A stretch of DNA of 64,000 bases from Chlorocebus sabaeus (taxonomy: Eukaryota > Chordata > Mammalia > Primates > Cercopithecidae): positions 92,557,106 through 92,621,105 of the forward strand of contig NC_132918.1 in assembly GCF_047675955.1 (NCBI RefSeq), in the 5' to 3' direction. The notes below the pieces were generated by a model that saw only the letters and a program-made list of their open reading frames with translations, did not search any database and had not been told where the DNA came from. Of this stretch, positions 11,402 through 22,985 are shown piece by piece (positions within the stretch are counted from its first letter, which is position 1; every line of letters begins with the position of its first letter). Both the position numbers and the translations under genes were made by a program.

Positions 11402-11530
11402 CTTGGCCTGGTGGCTCATTCATTCCTGTAGTCTCAGCCACTCGGGAGGCTGAAGTAGGAGGACTGCTTGAGCCCAGGTGTTTGAGACCAGCCTGAGCAA
11501 CATAGTGACTCTGTCTCTAACTAAGTAAAC
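11402..11530 (+). repeat. Alu left monomer (FLAM-like)
   Basis: Single arm from cttggcctggtggctcatt to gactctgtctctaac; no second arm follows. Confidence 0.8.
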
Positions 11531-12554
11531 AAAAATTGTAAAATGGTGTGTTCACTAAAATTAGAAAAATTATTTTTGCATCGGAGTTGCAGAATTGTAG
11601 TTTATTATTGGGATCTCATGTCCAGACTTTAAGACAGTGAGTTGTTAGCCCTTTGGAGTAACTCACCGAAAGTTTCTAGTGACATGTGATGTACCTGTTT
11701 CTTGGAGGTAGATGATAAGTAGTTTTATGTTTGATTTGTAGATATCCTTTTTGGAAAAATTGTTTTCTTATTTTTCCCTTGGTGACTATTTTGATGATTA
11801 TTTTTGGTTGAAACAAGATTGTATTGCTTCTGTAGATTTTCCTTTGATAACCTTTAATCCTCTACCTTTGATTTATAGTTTTATTTTTCTGTGTGTGGTC
11901 TGTATTTTAAACCAGTTTAATTTTCCTCAGTAATACTTTTTGAAATTGACCTTTTACTCTTTAGTTCATAAATAAGTAAAATTGCCAGTAATATTTTTCT
12001 TTTAAATACAGTATTTTACCATAAATAGAAATTACTTTTTGTTTTATCTTGATAGTCACTAACACACCCAAGACTATTTGTATGAGTGTGATAAGAGACA
12101 ATTTGTGGTGATGGATCAATAAAGAAATGTAATCTGCCCAGTGAACTCACTATGACCAGAAATATTCAAGAGAAACTGAGCAAATGTCAGTGTAGGGTAG
12201 GTGGGAATTTCTGTCCTCAATGGAAGTCTGTACTAGTGGCCTCTTCAGTTCCTTTCCAATTCTAACATCTTATTATTCAGTAAATATTACTGTGCTCGGT
12301 CACTGTAATGTGTATAATACAGTGAGAAGGAAATCTACTTTCTTATAAAATAAATGTGAATTGTGAACATTTTTGTTTATTAAAGCAGCAGTATAGCATA
12401 TGATGCTTTTACACTTAAAGTTTACATTTGAAGAGTCTATTAAAGTATTTTTTAATGTAATATACAAATTAAATGACAAATTGGATGTGAACTGTGTAAT
12501 CACAGTGTTATGGATTAATATATTAAATTTATTTATTTCTATCCTTTGGCCTAG

Positions 12555-12631
12555 GGTTCACCAGTAAAGCCAGTAGCCATTAGGGAGTTTCAAAAAACAG
12601 AAGATATGAGAAGATATTTACATCAAAACAG
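12555..12631 (+). CDS. LRCH3: LRCH3 coding exon (linker)
   Basis: Reads GSPVKPVAIREFQKTEDMRR followed by YLHQN and two bases of an Arg codon. Phase 0 at the start, phase 2 at the end before gtttga. The donor (ag|gtttga) departs from gtaagt at +3. Confidence 0.94.
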
Positions 12632-12937
12632 GTTTGAAAAACCAATTTTACTTAATTTATTTCTGTCTTAACTCAATGATGAGAGCTTAAAATAATTTTG
12701 GGTTTATGCAGATCTGTGTATAATAAAGATGTTTCGATAGCATATATTTAGAACTGAATGATGGTATGCTTTTTGTACTCATGCCATAGAAAAAGTGAAA
12801 ATTGATTTGATTCTAAATTGACACTATCTAAATCATCACCTACACAGTTAATTCATCTGAAGATACTTGGGCCAGCAATGAGACTTTGTGGTGATGCTAT
12901 GTGGATTCATGCATAAAAAGGGCTAAAAGAACTTCAG

Positions 12938-13235
12938 GACTGCGCATGGTGGCTAACACTTGTAATCCCAGCACTTTTGGGAGGCCAGGGCGGGAGGCTT
13001 GCTTGAGCCCAGGAGTTGGAGACCAGTCTGAGCATCATTCTACCCTCTACAAAAAGAAAAGAACAGCCTGGCATGGTGGGGCACACGTGTGGTCCCAGCA
13101 ACTCAAGAGGCTGAGGTGGGAGGATCACTTGAACTGGGAGGTTGAGGCTGCAGTGAACCCAGTTTGTGTCATTGCACTCCCACCTGGGCAACAGAGTGAG
13201 ACCCTGTCTTAAAAAAAAAACACAACACAGAAAAA
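12938..13235 (+). repeat. AluJ-like
   Basis: Sense, diverged Alu from ggactgcgcatggtggctaa to an aaaaacacaacacag tail. Confidence 0.85.
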
Positions 13236-13272
13236 TACAAAAAACAAAAACAATGAGTTTCGAGAGTCCTAA

Positions 13273-13581
13273 TTTTTTTTTTTTTTTTTTTTTTTTTTTG
13301 AGATAGAGTCTTGCTCTGTCCAGCCCAGGCTGGAGTGCAGTGGCCGGATCTCAACTCACTGCAAGCTCCGCCTCCCGGGTTTACGCCATTCTCCTGCCTC
13401 AGCCTCCCGAGTAGCTGGGACTACAGGCACCGCCACCTCGCCCGGCTAGTTTTTTGTATTTTTTAGTAGAGACGGGGTTTCACCGGGTTAGCCAGGATGG
13501 TCTCGATCTCCTGACCTCGTGATCTGCCCGTCTCGGCCTCCCAAAGTGCTGGGATTACAGGCTTGAGCCACCGCGCCCGGC
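13273..13581 (-). mobile_element. AluY, Old World monkey type, with target duplication
   Basis: Antisense, little-diverged AluY with a long T tail. Ends ggcttgagccaccgcgcccgg and is flanked by the 9-bp duplication gagtcctaa (13264-13272 and 13582-13590). The 'cttgagccacc' head is what I associate with cercopithecid AluYR. It likely inserted after the split from apes. Confidence 0.9.
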
Positions 13582-13719
13582 GAGTCCTAATTTTTTTTTA
13601 ACTTACATTTTTGACTGGATAACAGAGAGAGAGGCAGAGACAGTGATATGTATCGCCAGTCCTGTCTCCATGCGATCTTTCCACTGTACTTGGTGCCTCT
13701 CAGAATATTTTGAAAATTA

Positions 13720-14020
13720 GGCCCTGCACGGTGGCTCATACCTGTACTGCCAGCACTTTGGGAGGCCAAGGCGGGCGGATCACTTGGGGTTAGGAGATCG
13801 AGACCAGCCTGGCCAACATGGTGAAACCCCATCTCTACTAAAAATACAAAAATTAGCTGAGTGTGGTGGGACACACCTGTAATTCCAGCTACTTGGGAGG
13901 CTGAGGCAGGAAAATCTCTTGAACCCAGGAGGCGGAGGTTGCAGTGAGCAGAGATTGCGCCACTGCACTCCAGCGTGGGTGACAGTGAGACTCCGTCTCA
14001 AAAAAAAAAACAAAAAAAAC
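13720..14020 (+). repeat. Alu (S type)
   Basis: Sense Alu from ggccctgcacggtggctcat to an A tail broken by single C bases. Confidence 0.9.
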
Positions 14021-14570
14021 CACAATATTTTGAAAATCAGCTTGATCATTTAGAGCACTGCTTCTCATTCTTGAATTCCAGAATGTTTGCCATGAAGTAT
14101 TTCGCAGTAGTTGGAAATTTCATCCTTTAGTTCTTTGCCTTCTGGTTTTATGAAGTCTTGATATGCCTATTCTTAAGTTATAGTAAATTTACGTAGTTCT
14201 TATACTTGACAGGGTATTAAAGTTAACTTGGGGGACTGAAATATAGATGGAATAAATATGTAGGGAGAAAAAAGACATAACTTTGACATTTATACTCTTG
14301 CCACTTAACTAATGGAGATTTAATTAAATTTTATATGCTTCGAAATTTATTTCAGAATGTCTTTTCAGTTGCCATATGCCCTTTTATTGAAAGTATAGTC
14401 TTGAGATTCCAGTTTTATGCAGGAGTTTCCAGTTACATTCCCTACCCTGAGTGGGCCTGCGTTTTTTATCTCCTGTCTGTCTCACGTCCTGCATCCATCA
14501 TAGCTCGAGAGCTCCAGGATTTAGTAGAAACCCTCACAATAAAAGCTAGCTTTTTCACTCAGTTACCTTA

Positions 14571-15152
14571 TGTGTTAGTTTTCTGTTGCTTGTGTTATAA
14601 AGTTCTAGCAGTTTAGAACAACACCTCTTTATTATATTAATACCCTTCTGGAGGATAGAGCCTGGGCAGGCCCCCTGGTTCTCTACTTAGAAGCCAAAGT
14701 CAGGGTATTAGCTGACCTGGATTCTCATGTGGAGACTGTGGAGGAGAGTTCATTTTCACACTCCTACATGTTGGCAGAGTTCAGTTTGATGCAGTTACCG
14801 GTCCCCGTGACTGAGGTCCCCATTATTTTCCTGGTTGCCAGTGGGTGGTGTTTAGAGTCCACCCACATTCCTTCTTCATGGCCCCCTCCGTCTTTAAACC
14901 AGGAATGATGGGTCAAATCCTCCTTATATTTGGAATCTTTCTCACTTCCCTTTCTGCCGCATCTCCCAAAGTCTTTTGCTTTTAAGGGCTCGTGGTTATA
15001 TTAGGTCAACCTGGATAATCTCCCTGTTTTAAGGCCACCTGATTAGTAACCTTAATTTCATCTGCAAAGCCTTTTAAAAATGTAATACAGCAATATTCAC
15101 TAGAGTAAGGCCAGGGACGGAGGTCATGGAAGACGAAAGTCTGCCTACCACA
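14571..15152 (+). mobile_element. Probable ERVL-MaLR solo LTR relic
   Basis: Starts tgtgttagttttctgttgct, has a taaagttctagcagtttaga-like segment, and ends ctgcctaccaca. The TG...CA ends and these segments resemble the MLT1 class as I remember it. No retroviral coding sequence is present. Family assignment is uncertain. Confidence 0.55.
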
Positions 15153-15339
15153 TCTTAGTCCAGAGTTCCTGTTTTTACTTCTTTTTGAAAGTCTGTGGAT
15201 TCTTTATTTTCATGGCACCTTAGCAATACATTTTAAAAGCTTGTTTTGTTTTATTCAGCATTTTGGTTATTTCCATTGGAAGAGTCATTCAGGATGTTTA
15301 GTCTGCCGCAGTGCTGGAAACTAAAGCTGGGATTACATT

Positions 15340-15649
15340 TTTTGTTTTGTTTTGTTTTGTTTCGTGACAGGGTCTCTCTCTGTTGCCTAGGCTGGAGTGC
15401 AGTGTTGTGATCATGGTCACTGCAGCCTCTACCTCCCAGGCTCAAGCAGTCCTCCCACCTCAGCCTCTGGAGTAGCTGCAACTTCAGGCGTGTGCTATAT
15501 ACTCAGCAAATTGTTTGTTATTTTCAGTAGAGACACAAATCTCTCTAAGTTGCCCAGGCTAGTCTCAGACTCCTGGACTGAAGTACTAACCCTCCCGCTT
15601 TGGCCTCCCAAAATGCTGGGATTACAGGTGTGAGCCACTGCACCCAGCC
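15340..15649 (-). repeat. Alu with TTTTG tail repeat
   Basis: Antisense Alu whose tail is a (ttttg)n microsatellite at about 15340-15361; ends gccactgcacccagcc. Confidence 0.87.
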
Positions 15650-16319
15650 ATGATTACTGTTTAACTGGGGGTTCCAGAATACTAGACCTTAGCATAGTCC
15701 TTGGATAAGAACTCCATACTGGATCCTAGTAACCAGTTAGGCTCTAAGATCAATATATACTTCATGTTTTTAATTAGCAGGTATTTGTGAAATATCTACT
15801 ATGTGCCAAGTTCTTTTCCAGATGTAGCTGTGAGCTTAGTCAAAATTCCTGCCATCTTGGAGCTACCATTCAAGTGGAATGTTGAATTAGAACCTAAAAA
15901 GACAAAATCACCTCTTAATGACTGATAGCTCTCAGGCGAGCAAGACTTGTTTTTAATCTGAATAACATGTTATCAAAAAGAATCTGCCTCAGTGGTCTGT
16001 CAGTTACAGCAACTCAAAAACATTGAGTGAGCATGAGGAATCCTCTGCTAGTGAGCCGAAAAGGAAAGCTAGCTTACCCCTTTTTTTCTCCCATTCTCTT
16101 CCCCTACCCTCATCCACCACACATATTTCTTCCCACCTACCACTCCCCTATCCCCTACCCACATAGAGTCTACCCTACTGGGAGATAATAAACATGTGGA
16201 GATGTAATACATAAAAAGTGTGAATGTTTTGTAGTATTTGCCAAGATGGATTATGTAAATTTGAAATTGAAACTAGCAAAAATTACATTTTAAAAAAATT
16301 GTTAAAATAATTTTTTATG

Positions 16320-16617
16320 GACTGGGTTCAGTGGCTCACGTCTGTCATCCCAGCACTTTGGGAGTCCGAGGCCAGCAGATCACCTGAGGTCAGGAGTTCC
16401 AGACCAGCCTGGCTAACATGGTGAAACCCCATCTCTACTAAAAATACAAAAATTAGCCGGGTGTGGTAGCTTGCACCTGTAGTCCTAGCTACTCGGGAGG
16501 CTGAGGCAGGAGAATTGCTTGAACCCTGGAGGTGGAGGTTGCAGTGAGCCAAGATTGTACCACTGCATTCCAGCTTGGGTGACAGCAAGACTCTGTCTTA
16601 AAAAAAAAAAAAAAAAA
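16320..16617 (+). repeat. Alu (S type)
   Basis: Sense Alu from actgggttcagtggctcac to a run of A in which the next Alu has landed. Confidence 0.9.
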
Positions 16618-16918
16618 GGCCGGGCACGGTGGCTCAGGCCTGTAATCCCAGCACTTTGGGAGGCCGAGACGGGCGGATCACGAGGTCAGAAGATCGAGAC
16701 CATCCTGGCTAACACGGTGAAACCCCGTCTCTACTAAAACTACAAAAAAACTAGCCGGGCGAGGTGGCGGGCGCCTGTAGTCCCAGCTACTCAGGAGGCT
16801 GAGGCAGGAGAATGGCATGAACCCGGGAGGCGGAGCTTGCAGTGAGCCGAGATCCGGCCACTGCACTCCAGCCTGGGCGACAGAGCGAGACTCCGTCTCA
16901 AAAAAAAAAAAAAAAAAA
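16618..16918 (+). mobile_element. AluY, Old World monkey type, inserted in an Alu tail
   Basis: Nearly consensus AluY carrying 'gagatccggccactgcactc' in the right arm, a variant I associate with cercopithecid AluYR, plus 'ctagccgggcgaggtggcgg'. It sits directly in the A tail of the preceding Alu, forming a tandem pair. Confidence 0.9.
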
Positions 16919-17161
16919 TTATGGGTCCTACTTATAATTTGAATAGCATTTTAGTTCAGGAGACATGATCATATCAGACTAGGTTCTGTAAAGTGTGTTA
17001 TAACTTCTATAAGAAGCAATATAGAATTAACATTTAGATAAAACCTGAAAGTTTTTTTGTTTCATGTTACATAGACAAAGCCAGAAAAGCTACTTACATT
17101 AATTATGTGATTTTGTAAATAAAGAAAAACAGAGAAGGCAGCTTAGAGTCTGCCTTATACT

Positions 17162-17462
17162 GGCCGGTCACGGTGGCTCACGCCTGTAATCCCAGCACTT
17201 TGGGAGACCAAGGCAGGTGGATCACCTGAGGTCAGGAGTTCCAGACCAGCCTGGCCAACATGGTGAAACCCCGTCTCTACTAAAAATACAAAAAATTGGC
17301 TGGTGTGGTGGCACAGGCCTGTAATCCCAGCTACTTGGGAGGCTGAGGCAGGAGAATTGCTTGAACCCAGGAGGTGGAGGTTGCAGTGAGCCCAGATTGT
17401 GCCCCTGCACTCCAGCCTGGAAAACAGAGCGAGACTCCATCTCAAAAGAAAAAAAAAAAAAG
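17162..17462 (+). repeat. Alu (S type)
   Basis: Sense Alu from ggccggtcacggtggctcac to gactccatctcaaaag and an A tail. Confidence 0.9.
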
Positions 17463-17596
17463 TCTGCCTGAAGAGAGAAAAGTCTGGTTTACTTAGCTCA
17501 AGTAAGTTCAAGATTTAGAGGAGATACATGTGTGTTACCTGCATTTTGTTTTTTATGTCTCAATATTCTACGCTTTTTGGGGGGAGGGTGCTACTG

Positions 17597-17960
17597 TCAT
17601 TCATTCAAGCAATATTTCTTAAGCACTATAATGGTTTTGTCTCTGTTCCAAATCCCTGATATTTTAGAGTTACTTTTTAGTGGATGTAGACAAATACGTG
17701 TAACAAGTATATTTCAGGTACTGCTAGGTGCTATGAAGAAAAATAAAGCAGGATAAAAGAGATGGTAGGGTGAGGGAAGAGTGAAAGTAATGTTAGATGC
17801 AGTGATAATATTTCAGTAGAAACCTGAAAAAGAGCAAATGTTATGGCGGTCTAGGGGTGAAACATTCTAGGTAGAGGTTCTGAGGTAGGAACATGCTTTT
17901 GGTGTATTCAAGAAACACCCAGGAGCCTGAGTAAAGCAGGACACATCTGGGGTGTGAGGT
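17597..17960. repeat. Ancient interspersed repeat, family unsure
   Basis: 'cattcattcaagcaatattt', 'aagcactataatgg', 'ggtactgctaggtgctatga' and 'ggggtgaaacattctaggta' follow a pattern common in old primate interspersed repeats (L2 or related). A similar layout recurs at 43135-43430. Confidence 0.45.
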
Positions 17961-18176
17961 GAGAGTTCTGCTGTGGTTAAGTTCTATTTCAGGTACATGC
18001 AGGACATCCTAGTGGAATTATCAGGTAAGCAGTTAGATTTATGAGTTTGGAGTAAGGTGGCGAGAATTAGGGCTTGAACAACCAGAAAAACAAACGGAGC
18101 AGGGGTGGTCATGGGGATGGGAGAAAGAGGGCGGTGTCCCAGAGGCTGAATGAAACCAGTGCTGCTGTTTCCGCTT

Positions 18177-18322
18177 TTTCAAGTCACGGTCTGTGTCACC
18201 CAGGCTGGAGTGCGGTGGTGTCATCATAGCTAAAGCAGCCTTGACCTCCTGGACCCAAGAGATCCTCCCGCCTTGGCCTCCCAAAATGCTGGGATTAAAA
18301 GCATGAGCCACTGTGCCTGGCC
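18177..18322 (-). repeat. Alu monomer
   Basis: Single antisense arm, cacggtctgtgtcacccag to gagccactgtgcctggcc. Confidence 0.8.
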
Positions 18323-18385
18323 TTGAAAACAGTGTTTGAAGAAGTATGGAGAGGAATGAACAACATCACTTACTGCTGATAGCCT

Positions 18386-18676
18386 TTTTTTCCAGGCGGA
18401 GACTTGCTCTGTTGCCAGGCTGGAGTGCAATGGCGCAATCTTGACTCACTGCAACCTCCGCCTCCCAGGTTCAAGCCATTCCCCTGCATCAGCCTTCTGA
18501 GTAGCTGGGACTACAGGCGCCCGCCACCACACCTGGCCAATTTTTTGTATTTTTTTAGTAGAGTTGGGGTTTCACCATGTTAGCCAGGATGGTCTCCATC
18601 TCCTGACCTCATGATCCACCCGTCTCAGCCTCCCAAAGTGCTGGGATTACAGGCGTGAGCCACTGCACCCCGCCCT
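18386..18676 (-). repeat. Alu (S type)
   Basis: Antisense Alu from the short T tail with ccaggcggagacttgctc to ccactgcaccccgccc. Confidence 0.88.
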
Positions 18677-18904
18677 GCTGATAGGTTTAATAAGAGGAGG
18701 ACTAAGAAACAAGTATTAGATTTGGGGTTGTCAAGATCACTGACAAACTTGTGAGGTGAAAGAAAGAACAGTTTTAGTGAAATTGTAAGGACAGGATGTG
18801 GATTGGATTGGGTACAAAATACAATAATGAGATAAAGTGGAAACAATGGGTTTGACTGGCTTTTTAAAGAAGTATTGTAAAAAGAGGGTAAGTGAATATA
18901 TGTA

Positions 18905-19196
18905 CCTGTAATCCCAGCACTTTGGGAGGCCGAGGTGCGTGGTCTGCTTGAGCCCAGGAGTTCGAGACCAGCCTGGGCAACATGGCGAAACCCCATCTCT
19001 ACCAAAAATATACAAAAATTAGCTGGGCATGGTGGTGCACACCTGTAGTTCCAGCTTCTCAGGAAGCTGAGGTAGGATTGCTTAACTCTGGGAGGTGGAG
19101 GTCTCAGTGAGCTGAGATCGCACCACTGCATTCAAGCCTGGACAACAGAGTGAGATGAGACCCTGTCTCAAAAAAAAAAAAGAAAAGAAAAGAAAA
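18905..19196 (+). repeat. Alu, 5' truncated
   Basis: Sense Alu starting within cctgtaatcccagcac (about 20 bases of the head missing) and ending in an aaaagaaaagaaaag tail. Confidence 0.87.
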
Positions 19197-19239
19197 AAAC
19201 ATACGTAAAAAGAGGATATGTATTAAAAGATTGAAAAGC

Positions 19240-19557
19240 AGCTGGGCACGGTGGCTCATGCCTGGAATCCCAGCACTTTGGGAGGCTGAGGCGAGCGGAT
19301 CACCTGAGGTCAGGCATTCAATGACTGCATTTCATTAAATTCGGCCTAGCCAACATGGTGAAACCCCGTCTCTACTAAAAATACAAAAATTAGCCGGGTG
19401 TGCTGGCACATGTTTGTAATCCTAGCTACTCAGGAGGCTGAGGCGGAAGAATCGCTTGAACCTGGGAGACGGAGGTTGTGGTAAGCTGAGATCGTGCCAC
19501 TGCATTCCAGCTTGGGCGACAGGACAAGACTTTGTCTCAAAACAAAACAAAACAAAG
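19240..19557 (+). repeat. Alu with short internal insertion
   Basis: Sense Alu; about 25 unrelated bases (atgactgcatttcattaaat and a few more) interrupt the left arm near 19320. Tail is (aaaac)n. Confidence 0.87.
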
Positions 19558-19756
19558 ATTGATAAGCATTGTTAAAGTATAGTGTTCAGGTTAGGGCACA
19601 TAAACAGACTTCAGACGGTCTATTTGGTCCTTTCTGTGTTTTGGTTCAGTTCATCTACAGATGGCCAGTAAAAGCTATGGGAAATTTTAACAGTGAAATT
19701 AGCAATCCAGGGAGAAAGTTGCAGTTAATTCCTGTTACTCTAAGTGTGTAAACAGG

Positions 19757-20058
19757 GCGGGGTGCGGTGGCCCACACCTGTAATCCCAGCACTCTGGGAG
19801 GCCCAAGTTGGTGGATCACTTGAAAACTCAGGAATTTGAGGGCAACATAGCAAAGCCCCGTCTCTACAGAAACTACAGAAATAAGCCTGGGTTGGTTGAC
19901 ACACACCTGTAGGCCAGCTACTCGAAAGGCTGAGGCGAGATTATCACTTGAGGCAGGTGGTCGAATCTGCAGTGAGCCATGATCATGCCATTGCACTCCA
20001 GCTTGGGCAACAGAGTGAGACCCCGTCTCAAAAAAAGAAAAAAAAAAAAAAAAAAAAG
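19757..20058 (+). repeat. Alu (J/S type)
   Basis: Sense, diverged Alu from cggggtgcggtggcccac to a long A tail. Confidence 0.87.
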
Positions 20059-20256
20059 GCTAGCCGCTGTGGCTCACACACCTGTAATCCAAGTACTTTA
20101 GGAGGCTGAGATGGGAGGATGGCTTGAGGGGCAGGAGTTTGAGACCAGTCTGGGCAACATACTAAGACCGGCATTGCTACAAAAAATTTTTTTTAAAAAT
20201 AGCTGGGCGTGATGGCTTGAGCCCAGGAGGTCAAGACTGCAGTGAGCAATGATGGC
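20059..20256 (+). repeat. AluJ-like, internally deleted
   Basis: Sense Alu in the tail of the previous one; the left arm is complete, the right arm is cut short after gcagtgagcaatgatgg. Confidence 0.82.
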
Positions 20257-21038
20257 AGGATTTTGTTTTTGTTCCCCTAATGGCACACTGATTTCAGTGC
20301 CTTTAGATCAGCCTGATAGGCTAATCGTCATCATAGTTTCAGAGGCCAGGTCCTAAATGTCAGACAGTCACTACTTTTGCCAGTTTTAGTTTCAGACACA
20401 AAGATGAGTTACAGAGACTTGAACAATGAAATCTGTTTCAGGAAAAGGATAAATAGTAAACTACAAGAATTAACACTGATAACAGTGAGGAAGTCGTACT
20501 TTTTTGTTGTTTTTTTAAGCATTAAAAAAGGGTTTCGTATTTTTCTTAAAAATAAAAAAACCAGAATTTTTATTTCTGTGTTAAAATTACTTCATCGATT
20601 GAAAATAAGAGCAGGTGTGCTTTATAAATACAGTTACCAGGTTCTGTAGTATTCTAGATTTTTGTTGATAAAATGGCTCTCTGTGTGAAAGGATCTCAGT
20701 TTACATGTATCTTGTTTTAATCACGGTGGTAACGAAGATAATAGTTATTCATGTTACAAAGAAATGATACTGTTTGAAAAGTGATCTCAGTTAACTATTG
20801 TTATTGGCTGACATAGTGATACCACATGAAACGTGAGCTGGAGGTGGCAGATTTTCCTCTGGTTTCACTTAATGACTTGGGCGTAGGTTTACAAAATGCA
20901 GCTACTCCTTCAATGCTAACTAGGTGGTTTGCTGCTGATTAATAGAAAGCTACATTTACAATAAAAATTTCATTTGTTTTTTATACATCTGTTTGTCTTT
21001 TATTGAAGAGTTTTTTTCTGTTTTCTTTTTTGGATCAG

Positions 21039-21090
21039 GGTTCCAGTTGAGCCATCTTCTCTCTTGTCACTATCAGCAAGTCACAATCAG
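21039..21090 (+). CDS. LRCH3: LRCH3 coding exon (short Ser-rich linker)
   Basis: Completes Arg, then VPVEPSSLLSLSASHNQ, phase 0 at the end before gtaatt. 52 nt. I remember human as VPAEPSS, so one residue may differ. Acceptor ttttttggatcag has a good pyrimidine run upstream. Confidence 0.93.
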
Positions 21091-21555
21091 GTAATTTTTA
21101 GTAGTTATGTTTATTTAGTTTTGCTTTTTAAACTAAGATGATTATTCTTTTATAATACTTAAATTGCCATTAATTGCCAGATATATTTAAGCATTACCAG
21201 CTGTCTCAGTTAATGTAACATATGTACGTGATACTTGCTAACAGTGTTTTTGGACACTAGATAGAAAACCTTTACCTTCGTGATAGCTTTATAGTATTAG
21301 GTTGGTGCAAAAGTAATTGCAGTTTCTTCCATCACTTTCAATGGCAGAAACCACAATTACTTTTGTACCAACCTAATGTATATAAGAACGGTGCAAAGAT
21401 GGGAAAAGATTGGCAATAAACACATGTAAAGAAATGCTAGGTGACTTCAAAGCAAAAGTTGCATGGGTCAACAGTAGTTCCCTGAATTGATAGGGAATAT
21501 TGGTAAAGTGATCCTTGTTTTTACTTTGATATGCACAATAATGCTTTGGGTCCAG
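21091..21555 (+). other. LRCH3 intron with MADE1 hairpin
   Basis: Short intron, unique except for the MADE1 element at 21297-21376; ends tttgggtccag. Confidence 0.75.
21297..21376. mobile_element. MADE1 (mariner-derived MITE), 80 bp hairpin
   Basis: Begins ttaggttggtgcaaaagtaa and ends attacttttgtaccaacctaa. The arms are inverted repeats of about 37 bases around a short loop (ttccatcacttt), exactly the 80-bp MADE1 plan. TA precedes it; the expected downstream TA has become TG. MADE1 hairpins are the known source of the primate miR-548 family. Whether this copy is processed is unknown. Confidence 0.93.
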
Positions 21556-21705
21556 CTGTCACATCCAGACCTGGAACTTCATCGGAGAAGGGAGCAGTTA
21601 GTAGAGCGCACTCGGAGAGAGGCTCAGCTCGCTGCCCTGCAGTATGAAGAGGAGAAAATAAGGACCAAACAGATCCAGAGAGATGCTGTCCTGGACTTTG
21701 TCAAA
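21556..21705 (+). CDS. LRCH3: LRCH3 coding exon (predicted coiled coil)
   Basis: Reads LSHPDLELHRRREQLVERTR, REAQLAALQYEEEKIRTKQI and QRDAVLDFVK: 50 codons, phase 0 to 0, donor gtgagt. The dense Arg/Glu/Leu heptad-like pattern predicts a long helix or coiled coil between linker and CH domain. 150 nt with both phases 0 means skipping would preserve frame. Confidence 0.95.
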
Positions 21706-22339
21706 GTGAGTCCTTTGAATGACACTGTTCAAGCTGCTGAGAGGTGAAGTGCTTATTTGTTTGGCCAAGCCTGTTGGTTTTTATTGTCAATTAAAATGTC
21801 AACCATTTTTCTCTCTATAAGGAATCTTGACTAAATAGAGTGTCTCTTTTACTTGTGTCTATCTGCATAAGGACGATGGAAGTGATTATCTTATTAACAG
21901 TAATCCCTTCCTCTTATTTAGCAGTCCATCATTGGACATGTCACTTTACTATCCAGCAGGCATTTCCTCAATTTCTGGTGTCATAGTTAAGATCAGTCAC
22001 ATGAAATGATAGTGCTTTAGTAAATAACGAGTTAAGGCCCTCCAAATGGGAACTGTTACTCAGACCTCTCTCCAGCTTCCTTGCTTTAGTAAATAACAAA
22101 AGTTTGCTAGCCTCACAGGCTTAATCCTTTGCAGGAACTTTGATTTGTTCCTTTCTGTTCTCCACACACGTTCAGTTAACAACCCTGTTAATATTTCTTA
22201 ATATTTTGCAGCCTCTATAGTAGCGCCTGAAACAATGACATTTTATTTTACCTGTATTACTTATCTTTTTGTTCTGAAATCATTTTTTTCTTCATAATTA
22301 AATAATTGTTTGTAATTTTGTTTACTTAATATCTGTCTA

Positions 22340-22460
22340 TCATTTATCTGTAAACTCCATGAAGATAAGAACCATGTCTGTTTTACTTACTACTGTATCC
22401 CTAGACCTTAGCAGGTTTTAGCTCATAGTAATCGTCAATAAATATTTGTTGAATGATTAA
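22340..22460 (+). repeat. L2 LINE 3' end relic
   Basis: 'taaactccatgaagataaga', 'accatgtctgttttactta' and 'gtcaataaatatttgttgaa' are characteristic of the L2 3' end. Confidence 0.75.
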
Positions 22461-22676
22461 ATGAATTATTCTTGTCCTCTAAAGACTTTTCTGTATTTCA
22501 TACTTTAGAGACCATCTTCTTTAAGTACCATGCATATGTCTGTTTTACCTGATAAATTATTTTTTTCTGAATGTATCAGACCCTTGGTGATGATGTTTAA
22601 CTCTTTCTTACCTGATTCCTCTTCATCCAACAAGTTCCCTTGTCTATTATTTTCTATCAAGAGGTAGGCAAATCTG

Positions 22677-22985
22677 GCCGGGTATGGTGGCTCACGCCTG
22701 TAGTCCCAGCACTTGGGAGACCAAAGTGGGCGGATCACCTGAGGTCAGGAGTTTGAGCCCAGCCTGGCCAACATGGCAAAATCCTGTCTCAAGTGAAATA
22801 AAAAAATTTAGCTGGGCGTGGTGGTGCATGCCTGTAATCCCAGCTAACCAGGAGGCCGAAGTGGGAGAATTGCCTGAGCCCAGGAGGCAGAGGTTGCAGT
22901 GAGCTGAGCTGAGATCACCACCACTGCACTCTATCCAGCCTGGTCGGCAGAGTGAGACTCCATCTCAAAAAAAAAAAAACAAAAA
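22677..22985 (+). repeat. Alu (S type)
   Basis: Sense Alu from ggccgggtatggtggctcac to gactccatctcaaaa. The gagctgagctgag stretch shows a 5-base stutter. Confidence 0.9.

Larger units (their letters stand above)
9052..12554 (+). other. LRCH3 intron: two Alus, one monomer, unique
   Basis: 9052-9913, 10205-11008 and 11531-12554 are unique AT-rich sequence without a recognised gene or element. Confidence 0.7.
12632..21038 (+). other. LRCH3 intron, 8.4 kb, Alu-dense
   Basis: Largest intron but one in the window. Unique or unassigned stretches: 12632-12937, 14021-14570, 15153-15339, 15650-16319 (including a C/T-rich strand at about 16077-16160), 16919-17161, 18677-18904 and 20257-21038. At least twelve Alu copies and an LTR-like relic fill the rest. 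No extra exon or RNA gene recognised. Confidence 0.65.

Noticed and set aside
14571..15152. Possible endogenous retrovirus
   Set aside because: Only LTR-like sequence with degraded ends is visible; no gag, pol or env reading frame is present, so it is called a probable solo LTR relic only.
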